Origin: Amylostereum areolatum
Taxonomy: Eukaryota; Basidiomycota; Agaricomycetes; Russulales; Stereaceae
Direction of reading: 5' to 3'
Length of the DNA: 64,000 bases
Assembly: GCA_012932865.1 (NCBI GenBank)
Contig: SAXG01000053.1
Location: 124,001 to 188,000, forward strand
The notes beneath the pieces were generated by a model, which worked only from the letters and a program-made list of their open reading frames with translations, was not told the origin of the DNA and searched no databases. This document shows, piece by piece, positions 22,483-33,236 of the stretch. The position numbers were made by a program, and so were the translations under genes. Each line of letters opens with the position of its first letter. Within the stretch, counting starts at the first letter, position 1.

Positions 22483-23975
22483 ATGAGCATGCAGTCTTGC
22501 TTAGGTGTTCGTCGCCGAGACGCCGATGACGCCCTTCAATCTGGGCCCCGAAAGAAGATGTAAGTTTGGTCCTTTTGCTTCTACGGTTGTATCCGAACTG
22601 ACCACGTGTCTAGGTCCAGGTCCAGTCCTTTCGTTTCCGCCGGCCGTCATTTTGGACGCACCGTTTTCGCCTTGTGCTCTATCAATGCCCTCCTCAACAA
22701 TGGCATCGTGCGCCAGGCCCAGATGGACAATGAGGAGATAGACCTCGCCGACCTCTCGGCCGAGTACGTTTCCTTTCTTCTTCCTCACCATTGCTTAACC
22801 TCGTCTCCACAGGGAACAGCGCGAACATCGTGTATTCGACATGCTTCTGCACACGATCCCTGGTGTCCGCGAGCGGATTTTCGAAGACAACGCGCATGAG
22901 GACCTGCAGTTTATTGCAGATCAGGTGCGTCGTTCTTCACCTCACCACAGCATGACCCTCAAACGTCTGTTTCTGAACAGATTCAGAAAGGGGTCCAGGG
23001 TGCGCGCGCCGACGACACCAAGAGCCTCAAGGGGCCGATTCTGGACTGGATCGCGCCCCTCGGCAAGTCCCTCAACCCGCCCATCGCACGCAACAACAAG
23101 TCCGAACGAGGGTTCAACCACGACACGACCGGCCGCCTTCTGTGTCCCACTGGCTACGACTGGTCTGATCCAGAGTAAGCCGTCGTCTTCGCTCTCCTGT
23201 GATACGACTGGCTGATGTCTTCACCTCAAGCGTCCGCCGCCGCCTCAAGACGGGCGAAATCTCCCCGACTGGCGATCAATGGCCCGTCTTCCTGTACGCC
23301 AAGTCGAAGTATAACCCCAAAAACCCTTGGGACGGTCTCCTCAAAGGGGAGATACTCGTATGGGTACGTATGTTGTGGCTTGGTGATCCTCGCACGCGCT
23401 AACGAGTTTCCTCAGACGTTCAAGCACATATTCACGTCCCCTAGCTCCGTCGAAGTGGCTGGGAGGGCCACACGCTCCGGTAACGCACGCCTTCATGGTA
23501 TGGTGCGCGTGACGAAGGCGTCCATCGCGTATGTCGCGACACAGGTATGTCGACCAGCACGCTCATGAACGACGATGCTCACTCAGATGCAGGCTCGGTT
23601 TGCTTTACATTCTGCCAACACTTTCTCGCGCACCGACAGCATGACGGATTCCGAGCGTTTCTATCACAGCGTATTGGACCTTCTCGAGGACCCCGAGGAG
23701 AGAGAGGAGGTACAGGCACTGCTTGCATGGTGGAACCGGTGAGTTCTTCGTTTATTTTCGTAATCGGAAGCGTACTGATGGATGTCTTCTGTTCCAGCCA
23801 GGTTTTTGCGGGCTTGTCCGACAAACCGAAGGGAATGGACCCCAACTGTGCGCTCGCCCGGCTACGTGCTCGACGGCAGGCGCTCGCCAACCCGGCAAAC
23901 ACGACATCGACCACCACCTCACGGGCGAGCGCTCGTACCGGCGCGCGTTCTTCGCAGGCGACGGTGGCATCGTAG
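22483..23975 (+). CDS. DUF6698 family protein, 8 exons
   Basis: Exons 22483-22559, 22614-22763, 22813-22924, 22981-23174, 23231-23363, 23416-23544, 23587-23738 and 23798-23975 join in phase to 374 aa. Family landmarks of the agaricomycete DUF6698 proteins are clear: GPILDWIAPLGKSLNPPI, GFNHDTTGRLLCPTGYDWSDP, GDQWPVFLYAKSKYNP, FKHIFTSPSSVE followed by ATRSGNARLHGM, and NTFSRTDSMTDSERFYHSVL. The C-terminus is a low-complexity Ser/Thr/Ala/Arg tail. An alternative start is the ATG at 22489. The biochemical function of DUF6698 is unknown; the family is typically multicopy in mushroom genomes. A TTTATAAG motif about 100 bases upstream could be the core promoter. The gene is the last one in the 13.4-kb insert. 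Confidence 0.85.
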
Positions 23976-25050
23976 GCAGTCCGTCCCACTTTATCTTCGC
24001 ATCGTTCTGTATACTGTATATACCCACATATAATGTCATAATTCTGCTGTTTGAACTGCATCCAGTGTGATTTGTGAGCGCTACAAACCAATTCTTTTGG
24101 AACCTTTCTTGTGCAGAGCTTGAGCACAGATACCATTCTGGTAATCCTTGCACATGAGTACCAATAATGATATGATGGTGCACGCATTGGGCACAAACAT
24201 CAATAATGGTGAAATCAGGCCACGATGGCCAAGTGATGGCCCATGTCCATACTGCAGGTTGATATGTCCCCACAAGGGGCCATTTTGACCATGAAGGTCG
24301 ATATGGCCCAGCTCAGGCTCATACCTCCCATGCTGGCAAACATGGTCCATACCAGCCAGATTGTCAAAGATGCCAAATGTGTGGGGCACTGGAGTCAATA
24401 TGATAGTTTAGGTACACATGTGGGCCATTGCAACAATTATGGTAGATTAGGTACTGTGTCGGCCCATATAAACCAGCCTGGGATTCATGGAGCAGATATA
24501 CCATTGTGCTTTTAATGCACAAGCGACGCTCCAAATCTATCATTCTTCCATTGATGGGCAACACATGGCCCACACTCATCTATGTGAGAGCCCAGACCAA
24601 CTCAAGGCCCTAATATACAACCCTGTTAGTGATGGCATCGTCGACAATGTGTAGCTAGGTATACAAGCCCAGGTATACATTGCAGAGATGACCACTTCAT
24701 GACCGGAAGATCCCAATATCTGGATCTATTGTACAGATTGCAGTGATCGCCAATAGTACCCATAATTATAATTCTAGGTAGACATTCTTTTTCTTACAAC
24801 TCGATGGCAATGCTCCATCTTTCTGATTGTTCTTGGCCACCAATTGGCCAAATCTCACTAACATCTACAGTTGGCTAAGTACACAATCTCTGCCCACATT
24901 TATCTCGCCTTACCTACGGCTATATCAGAATGGTATGTATGGTATTGACTGTAGTCATGGTAAGGCATTATCTAGCATTATAGAAACATTATCGTTTTTC
25001 ACTCACGCTCCTGATGGTGTTAGCCTTTAGGACTCTGTGTTGAAGAATAC
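23976..25050. other. AT-rich non-coding stretch, right edge of the insert
   Basis: No gene is recognisable in this kilobase. It is AT-rich compared with neighbours, has no ORF above 90 codons with sense, and contains many scattered GGCCCAT/ATGGGCC-type words. Near 24930-24963 inverse TACCAT motifs mirror those at the left edge. I interpret it as the right flank of the inserted block or decayed transposon DNA. Confidence 0.35.
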
Positions 25051-25055
25051 AACGA

Positions 25056-25322
25056 GATACGAACCCAGACCGTCCATCGACACGGACGCCTCCCGCGGAA
25101 TACATCCCAATCGTAGGAGAATGTTGATAGGAGCTCCCATCTAAACACATGGTGGAACTTGTTAGGCCAGTGGGACACTCCCCCCAAGGAGACGAACAGG
25201 ATAACTCCACCAAGGGCATGGGTAAGTCGCACAATCGCTTCTATATCAGAACGAATGAGTTGGTGCATGCGATAGCTGCGTTGAAACATGAACGCACCAT
25301 CGTCTTCCAACAAGTCCACCAT
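25056..25322 (-). pseudogene. multi-pass membrane protein, exons 1-3 only (copy 1, 5' part)
   Basis: From ATG 25322 (or the in-frame ATG 9 bases upstream) exon 1 reads MVDLLEDD, exon 2 AIVRLTHALGGVIL and exon 3 WELLSTFSYDWDVFRGRRPCRWTVW, ending at a normal GT donor at about 25067. These match exons 1-3 of the paralogues starting at 27797 and 30953. Downstream on the minus strand exon 4 is missing; the sequence changes to AT-rich DNA within the intron. The complementary part (exon 4 to the end, lacking exons 1-3) lies on the same strand at 11.6-10.4 kb. Confidence 0.65.
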
Positions 25323-26300
25323 CGTGTCCAAGCGAGCGGGGTGGTCGAAGAGCTGCCGGTGCTGTCCTATATATACAATGAGTCATGCCTCAAATTTCGA
25401 AGAGTGAACGCACTGCAAAGGGAGTGCGTGCCTTGCTGCAAAGGGAGTGTGTGCCTTGCTCGGTGGCACGTACTACTATACCCTCGCGAGCATCTGTACG
25501 TGACGAAGTTCAGCATGGCAACGTCACGACGCGCGGAGCAGTTGTACGGAAATAGCGCAGATACATTCATACTTATCCCGTCTTTCGCGGGGGGACAAAC
25601 GGAACGCCGTAGCAGTACGACCTCGGACTTGCGACACGATCCTCAGGCTGATGACTTTGGGTTAGATTTCTGGGAAGAATGGGGGAGTTCACAGTGCTGT
25701 TTTCGAGGTCGAGTTAAAATAGAGCTACCGAGTACAGCGGGTGTCGTATTTCTCTGTTCGGGATTGAAAACCATTGGCCGTTGGTTAGTCGGGGACTCGG
25801 GTCCCAAGTCTGTGCTTTTTTGGTGCTTCATTGTTCGCTAACAATCCGCAAGACGACACTGATCGTAATTCAGCGCATTCATACATTTATCGTTGGATTG
25901 AATGCCGTGCACGTACCTCCTCGTGTTATCCCCGTACCTCCCGTACAGTTTGTTGACGAGACGCTTGCAGACACCGTCGCGGCGGTGGAAAAATAGTCAC
26001 AGTAACAGGGTTACATCACATCACATCACATCACGGTCACGATGACGGCTCTCAATCTGTCCCATCCCGGATTCGCTCGGGACTCTTGAGTCCTAACTCT
26101 CGAAAGTTGCCCATACTCTCCCGCCGCATCTCTGCAGGAAAATCCTGTATTCTATATCTAGCACTAGCACAAAAACCCATCGCGCAGCCCTTTCCTCGGA
26201 CGTAGCGGCACCTCGTCTTGGTGAGCGCATAAGTCCGCTGCTAGAACTGTTGAATAGAATTGAGAAACGTCTGAGCTATACGTTAGAAGAAGTTGGTACC
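25323..26300. other. intergenic spacer with (ACATC)n microsatellite
   Basis: No gene is supported here. The spacer contains a short (ACATC)n run at about 26011-26033 followed by ATGACGGCTCTCAATCTGTCCC. Related sequence recurs at about 28690-28720, 29150-29180 and 31800-31850, marking the spacers as parts of the same tandem duplication. Confidence 0.5.
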
Positions 26301-27797
26301 TCAGCCCAGGCTGTGAACAGCCTCTACTGAACCGTATTCGGAGAGGGAGCGGTGCATGCGCGTGGCGCATATGCTTCTGTGGAGCCAGGTCTACGTCAGC
26401 GAGGGGCCATCGTCCCCTGGCCAGGAAAGCGTACTTACAGAGAGGCCACTTGACAGCGGATTAAAAAACGTGAAAAAATCAAGCAGTAAGCAAGGTCGAG
26501 CTCACAGGCGATAGGCTGCATAAACTGCCCTCCGGAAAATTCCCATACACCTGTTTCAGAGCAACGGCAAGCGAAGGGCGAAGAGCGACATACCAGAGTG
26601 AGCGGATCTAAGAAGGAGAAGATGAGCTGCTTTAGTGGTCGCAACGGAAATGAGATTGCTAGTTTCCAATACCGTTCAAGTTCAAAAATACAAGGGCCAC
26701 GGCTGGAACCTCGACTACGAAGGCCACAGAGAGCCACACGACGCCCTGCGTGTGCGAGCATCAGTTTGCATAGCAAGATAAACATATTTCGAACGTACTT
26801 GGTGGTACATAAAACGACATATGCCTTGTGCACGAGCCTCTGGCATTCGCACCAATCCAACGAGCATCAACAACAGTAGCACGACGTCGGCGGTCAGCGT
26901 GATAGGTATATTGACAGCAAACGCTCCGTTTGTGGTTACATCGCATGCGGTGTTGACGCGTATCAGGAATGACGCTATCGTAATTACAGGTCAGTTTTCT
27001 GATCGTTGTGGAGGCCTAAGAGTAGCTCGCGAACATCGGAGGTTGAGCACCGCACTCGCCAACCGCGCCAAGACGGAGAATACGGAGACCGCGATATTGC
27101 GATTCCAGATAGCGATTCTGAACAAAGCTGTCGTCAGAAGGAGGAGAGGCGGTATTTAAAGGGAATGAGACGTACATTCGCAAAACAACGATGAATGACG
27201 CCAGCGCGATGCTCAAATATCCGAACACCCGTGCCAGTGTTTTCGGTCAACGGCTGTACATATGAAGTTCGCGTTCGCAACCCACCAAGAATAAGATTGG
27301 TAGTGCCTAATCAGTCGTATACGACTTCAATGGCGCTGAAGGCACAGGAGGGAGAAAGGACACACCTGGCACGATGACGATTTCCTGTCGGAGGTATCGG
27401 TATAAAGCATACCAAACATCAATGCGAGAAGACAAGTAAGTCTGCAGAGTAAGTAAATCTGTGCATGTAAAATAGGTCAATGTGTAGTTTTACTAGCATG
27501 TCGGCGAGACACAGACCCAAATCGTCCAGCGATATGGACGCCTCTTGCGAAATACGCTCCAATCGTAGGAGAATGTCGTTAGGAACTCCCACCTGAATGT
27601 ATGAAAAAGTTGTAAGGCCAGCGAGACAAAACACAATGAATGCGAACAGGACAATCCCACTAAATACATGATCGATTCGCACGAGTGCATCTGCATTAGC
27701 AACTATGGTTCAGTACATGTGATGGCAGCTGTCGGATCATGTACGCACTATCGTCGTCCACTGGCAAGAGAACTATAGGGCTCAGCCAGTTTACCAT
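26301..27797 (-). CDS. multi-pass membrane protein (copy 2)
   Basis: The gene starts at ATG 27797 with MVNWLSPIVLLPVDDD; exon 2 gives ALVRIDHVFSGIVL, exon 3 WEFLTTFSYDWSVFRKRRPY, and exon 4 the hydrophobic IYLLCRLTCLLALMFGMLY. Later exons include SIALASFIVVLRMYVS, a NIPITLTADVVLLLLMLVGL-type segment and GVVWLSVAFVVEVPAVAL-type helix read by comparison with copy 3, ending with SICATRMHRSLSEY. In the paralogues an intron follows this end; here the donor is changed, so the frame reads on to a stop at 26301 and the tail is shortened. The protein has about six or seven predicted membrane helices and no domain that I can name. I did not verify every internal splice, so it may contain defects. Confidence 0.55.
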
Positions 27798-29370
27798 ACT
27801 GTTCACAGCGAGGGGGTTGAAAGGACAGGCTGGAGAGCTGCTTCATTGCTAACTTATAGGTACAATCCGTGCCTCTGATTTCAATGGGTGAGCGCACAGA
27901 AGGGGAATAGGATGCACTCGACGGGACGTACTACGTTCATGCGCATCTGTTCGAGTCTCGCCATGTAACAACAAGCGGAAAATTAGTGGCATGGAACCGG
28001 CGTAGATATCACCTTTCGAGGAGAAGGGGGACAGACGACGTGGACCTTATCTCGACCTCCGCTCTGAAACAAAATTTTGACGGGACGGTCCAGCGAGGGA
28101 TAAGGTTTCCTGAGAAGAATCAGCTCATCGAACCCGTGGAAACACCAGCAAGTGCGTCGTACTACCACATCTCCCGATGGTCCAAAAATTATCTGTTTCA
28201 TTTCAACACTGAGCAGATGGCATCTTGTTCTGTTCGAGATCGAAAAGAATGTTGATGATCCAGCACTGCAGATTTCTCACGTTCGCCTGGAAAAGAGGAT
28301 TCTAGACGGATGCGGGACAAGGAGAAGATGTGGGGTCGACAAAGTAGACAAGAACGAGCATATTGAAGGGGAAATAATCGGGCGGGTTTGCCGTGTTTCA
28401 CGGTCTTCGATTCGCAAGGTCTCCCTGGACATTGGTAGAAGTTCATTGAAAATTGTATTGAACGCGCGTACACATACCTTCTCGTAGTGCCTCTCACCCA
28501 ATTCTTCCCAGGATCGGTTACAACACAACATACGAATTGAAAGAGGTCGTCACTGGACTCACGCGTTCCGGTTTCCTCAGTGAATGGATGAAGGCAAGGA
28601 GGAAGAGGCGAGGATGAGTTGAGGACCGGAGCGCGCGCCGGAGAAATGGTCACGTCAATCACGAGAGGAGCGTCACAGGAACATCACACCAGTCACGATG
28701 AGTCGATGACGACTCTCGCACAGTCGCAACAGCTCGCAGAGCAGGGTCGCGCCTGGTCGCGCGCACTCTCCTTATAGTCTCCTATATCCATGTATCGAGA
28801 GAAAATGCTGTCATTTCCTGTGGGAGAAGATAGAGTCAGAAAAAAATCAAACCAAGGGGTCGCATATCGCACCAGTTCCCGAGATTGGACGATAGTCGCA
28901 TCCTTCCGGCCTGAACGAGCTGCCTCCGCGCAACAAATCAAGAAAGGCGGGTGCAGGGACGTAATCTTCGAAAGGTTTCTGGGCCGAAGCCATGGATACG
29001 CCGATGAAGTCGATGTTTTCGTGAATTTGTGGAAGGACAATTGGAGCTTGGAGGAGGCTAGAGGGGACGAACGAGCACTGCCAAGGCTCAATGATGCAAG
29101 GCCCATGAGCACTGCTTTCGAGGACAGTCACAACAATAACAGGGGATGTTACAAAACATCACAGTCACGATGACAGATCCGGTCCAACGGCGCAATTTAC
29201 TGACTTCCTTCAGCTGCAGTTTGATTCAACGGGTCTGTGAAAACTGCCACCCACAGTGCTCTCCCGAGCCAGCATGTAACGCCACCGCGCAACCCCTTCT
29301 CGGACGTAGCGGCACCCTTGTCATAAAGTCACATTCGCCCCCCACCCACGCAGGCGGCCGCCGACTGCCG
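27798..29370. other. spacer of the tandem membrane-gene array
   Basis: No gene is recognised. Short stretches resemble the other spacers of the array (for example around 28690-28720 and 29150-29180). Minus ORFs at 28198-28662 and 28693-29112 have no recognisable features and I treat them as chance. Confidence 0.45.
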
Positions 29371-30953
29371 CTATGACTCGCCTTCAGTACTTGGCGCAGG
29401 ACGGTAAAAGCACATAGGTCCACTGATAGTGCTGTTCGATAGAGTGAGAAACATCTGAGCTATGCATTGACCGGAGTCGGCACCTATAGACTGCCACTGA
29501 GCTGTACTCGGAGAGGGACCGGTACATGCGTGTGGCGCATATGCTTCTGTGGAGCGAGGCCTAACGTCAGCGAGGGCTCGTCGTACCAGGAAAGCGCACT
29601 CACAGAGAAACCACTTGACGACGGTTTGAGAAAAATGAAAAAAAAAAAACCCCCGTGGGACGAAAAGGGTCGAGCTTACAAGCGACAGGCTGCATGATCT
29701 GCCCCCCGTAAAATCCCCATACATTTGTTCGATAAGAGGGACGGCGCGAAGGGCGAAGAGGGACATACCAGATTGAGCGGGTCTAAGAAGGATAAAATGA
29801 GCTGATTTAGGCGTTGAAAACAGAACATTGGTTTTCCATACCGTCCAAGTCCAACAGTACTAAAACCACGGCTGGAACCTCAACCACGAAGGCCACAGAG
29901 AGCCACACAACACCCTGCGCGTGCGATGGATCAGTTTGTGCCAGCAAACCAAGCTTGTTTCGGACGTACTTGGTAGTACAGAAAACGACAGATACCCTGG
30001 GCACGAGCCTCCGGCTTCCGCATCAACCCAACGAGCATCAACAGCAGTAAAGCGACGTCGGAGGCCAGCGTCATAGGCACGCTGATATCGAACGCTCCGT
30101 TGGTGACTATATCGCATGCGTTGACGGAGACGTGCCACGAAGAGCGTGTCAGGAATGGTACTATGTATAACGTACAGGTCAGGTTTTCGAACGGGTTGGA
30201 ATAAGACGCGAACCTCGGAGATTCAACGCGGCGCTCGTCAACCACATGCAGATGGAGAATACGGAGACCACAACGTTGCGATTCCAGATAGCGATTCTAA
30301 GCGAAACCGCCATGAGAACGAGGGTATGTGGATTTCCGAAGGGTCAGCGCGGGCATACATTCGCAAAATAACGATCAGTGACGCCAGCGCGATACTCGCG
30401 GATCCGAACACCTACACCAGCATTTGACGTCAGAGCCAGCAGAAATTTCGTGCTCGGGACTGACCAGAAATAAGAAAGAAGATGTCTACAGAGTGCGATA
30501 TCAAGTCCTAAGCACACGGAAAAGGGGGGGGGCAACGCACCCGGCACCATGATCTCTTCGAGATATCATTGTGAATGAGAATGAAAATCATTGAAAGCAC
30601 GCAAGTGATTCTGCAAAGAAAGTGAATCTGCGCATGAGACGGGTCAGTACGTACCAGATAGCACGGCGAGACACGAACCCAAATCGTCCAGAGATATGGA
30701 CGCCGCTTGCGGAGCACGTCCCAATCGTAGGAGAACGTCGACAGGAACTCCCATCTGGATACGTGCAAAGACTGGTCAGATCAGTGGGATAAAAAACGGC
30801 GACGACGGACAGGACAACACCCCCCAGGACATGGGTGAGTCGCACAATCGCGTCTACATCGAAAAGCGTGACTCAGTGCATGCGATCACCGCGTTAGATT
30901 ATGTGCGTACTGTAGTCGTCCAATAGAACTCCGGGGCGAGGCCGGCTGGCCAT
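29371..30953 (-). CDS. multi-pass membrane protein (copy 3)
   Basis: This is the best preserved minus-strand copy. ATG 30953 gives MASRPRPGVLLDDY, spliced to AIVRLTHVLGGVVL, then WEFLSTFSYDWDVLRKRRPY, then IHFLCRITCVLSMIFIL. Further exons give ASLIVILRMYA, NAGVGVRI-like and the SDVALLLLMLVGL segment with RKPEARAQGICRFLYYQ, then GVVWLSVAFVVEVPAVVLVL. The last coding exons are SICATRMYRSLSEY-like (29545-29480) and a short tail STISGPMCFYRPAPS ending at stop 29371. The N-terminal half resembles the DUF6533-style layout of membrane proteins, but I do not assign that domain. Role unknown; the hydrophobic helices place it in a membrane. Internal exon borders were only partly checked. Confidence 0.6.
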
Positions 30954-32068
30954 GGTGCTCAAAGCGAAGTGGGTGGACAAAGGGCTGCCAGTAGTACTGA
31001 CTTATATATCCGATCCGCACGCCTGATTTGAATGAGCGAGCGGCCAACTTGTGATGCGATGGAACATACTACATTCGTGAGAATCTGTTGGAGAACCAGC
31101 ATCGCCATGTTGCACACAGATACCCGAGTATCCCCAGTCTTTGCGGCGCGTCGGTCCAGCGAGCTTTGCATGGAAATTTTGAGAAGAAAACCCAGCATGC
31201 TGGTTCGATGTACGACCCGTTGCGGGCACCATAGTAGACTCTCTCGCCATTCGAATCAGAAACGTAAGTCTAAATGATGACAGTTTACTCTGTTGGAGAT
31301 GGGACGCGACGATGGTATCCAGCACAAGCGATCGTCTCACGTTCTTCCGGTAGAGGGGGTTTGAAATCAGAAGAAGAATGCATTCACCTTTCAAGTTTCC
31401 GGGTCGACGGCGGGGTGGTTAAGAACGGAATCGTTGGAACAGAACTCGATCGGGCCACTTTCTGGGGGTGGTCAGTTGTGTTCAACATGACAACGCACGC
31501 ACATGGTATGCGACACGTACCTCCTATGATATTGTCGAAATACGTTGAGGAAACGTGCTCCTGATTCTGGTACGGTCAAAGCGGGCGCGCGCTCTACCGT
31601 GATCCTCCGAGCAAGTTAGGAACGTGAACGGCGAGTGCAGGTCCATAGACGTGGGCATCCAAATATTTCGAAGTTTCAGCATGGCTGGAGCCATTTCAGG
31701 TTATTTGTGCAGTATAGTGACGACAGGAAGATTTGAGCAAGGAGGGAGCTCGAGGGGAGGTCCGAGGAAAACAACCGAGTCACGACAAGTTACAATCGCA
31801 TCACAGAAACACGTGATGATGACGGTTCTCGGCCTGTCCCGCAAGGACCGTCAATCCCGTCCGCAACCAAGTCCACGACGCTCACTCTGAACATCGGATA
31901 GGTAGGTAGCGTCGAGAACCAAATCGTAGGCTCTCATTGACTCTCATCGAAAACCCCTTCTCACCCCTGCGTTTTCTAACCCTCAGCGCTTTTCAAGGAC
32001 GGACCCGCGATCCCCCACCCACCGTGACTGGCCGCCAGTCCAAGAGCTCAACGCCGGCCGAATAGACC
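30954..32068. other. intergenic region before the Coa1-like gene
   Basis: No gene is recognised. The part around 31790-31860 repeats the ATGACGGTTCTC motif of the array spacers, so the tandem duplication seems to end close to 31.9 kb. Confidence 0.45.
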
Positions 32069-32932
32069 ATGTTTCCCCGCCGCTTCCCCACACGGACCTC
32101 CCGAATCTTACGTCCCACACGAAAACCGACCCCGCAACCCCTCCGACGCCGAACCTTCGCCACCGAGCTCCCCCGCCCCCCGCCCTCCGAACAACCCCCC
32201 GCCGAGACTTTCGCCTCCCCCTCCCGCCCCCGCCAATACTACGCGCGCCCCGCGCGACCTCCCCGAGCACCGCGTACGTCCGTTACCCCTCTCACGCCTC
32301 ACGCCCGCTCACACCCACGCGCGCACGCACAGCCCGCCTGGCCCCTCCTCCTCGTCGCCAGCGTCGCCGGCGTCGGCCTCTGGGTGCTCTTCCTCCAGCA
32401 CACCGCGAACCAAGAACGCCTCGCGAGCTCGCTCATGCAGCAGCTCATGGGCACGCTGCGCGCGGACGCGGACGTGCGCGCGGTGCTGGGGGACGCGGTC
32501 AGGTTCGAGCCGGCGTGGTACTTGAACGGGGACCCGTGGATCTCGGGCTCGGTGCGTTTGCTTTCCCTTCGTTCTCTTTTTTTTCTGTGGGGGGAACGGT
32601 GAGCTGATGGAGGCTTTTTTTTGGATAGGTCGGTATGTTGAAGGGCACGAACGATCTCAGTTTTAGGGTGAAGGGACATAAGGGTGCGTTTGCTCTTCCT
32701 CCCCCCTCGTCGTCGTGCTCCCCGTCGCGTCCTACGTGTTTATCGTGTTTCCTTCAAGGCGCGGGCACGGTCTACTTCACGAGCATCCGCAAGGCCAAAG
32801 GCGAGCCCTTCACCACGCGTACGTCCACCCACCCCCGTCTCCCCCCGCGATGCTTCCCCTCTGACCGTCCACGCAGTCCGATTCAAGCTCATCGCGGATG
32901 ACGGCACCGTCGTCCAAATATCTTTCCACTGA
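32069..32932 (+). CDS. Coa1-like cytochrome c oxidase assembly factor
   Basis: Four exons (32069-32551, 32629-32683, 32759-32818, 32877-32932) join in phase to 217 aa. The first 60 residues are Arg/Pro-rich without acidic residues early on, as in a mitochondrial targeting sequence (RRFPTRTSRILRPTRKP). A single hydrophobic helix at 91-109 would span the inner membrane. The C-terminal half (GMLKGTNDLSFRVKGHKGAG, then VYFTSIRKA and a closing beta-strand) matches the Coa1/Tim21-like fold, in which the protein helps early assembly of cytochrome oxidase subunit 1. The long low-complexity N-terminus is larger than in yeast. The LSM14 gene ends 305 bases downstream on the other strand. Confidence 0.8.
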
Positions 32933-33236
32933 CCGTCCATCCGCGGAGTCCTACTGCACTCTATCGTCACCCCGTAGACCACGCATATCATACTTACTAC
33001 TACCCTACTACGACCACCTGCAATTTGTGGAACATTGCCTCTCACCGTGTAGCCAGCAGCAAATAGCTCCGCGCGGGCGCCAGAGTAGCCATGAGCCCTC
33101 GTTGTGCATTCACACCCGTCAACCGAGTTTTGAGCATATAAGTAGACACCACCACCACCGCGACGTGGACAAATAGTAAGATAACCCACACGACTACCCC
33201 GCCCAGCTCCGCCAAAACACGAAAAGAGAAAAACGA

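Noticed and set aside
11647..25015. TCCTGAT as a proven target duplication of the 13.4-kb insert
   Set aside because: A shared 7-mer in two windows of this size can occur by chance and no matching terminal inverted repeats were found next to it. It is reported only as a weak hint.
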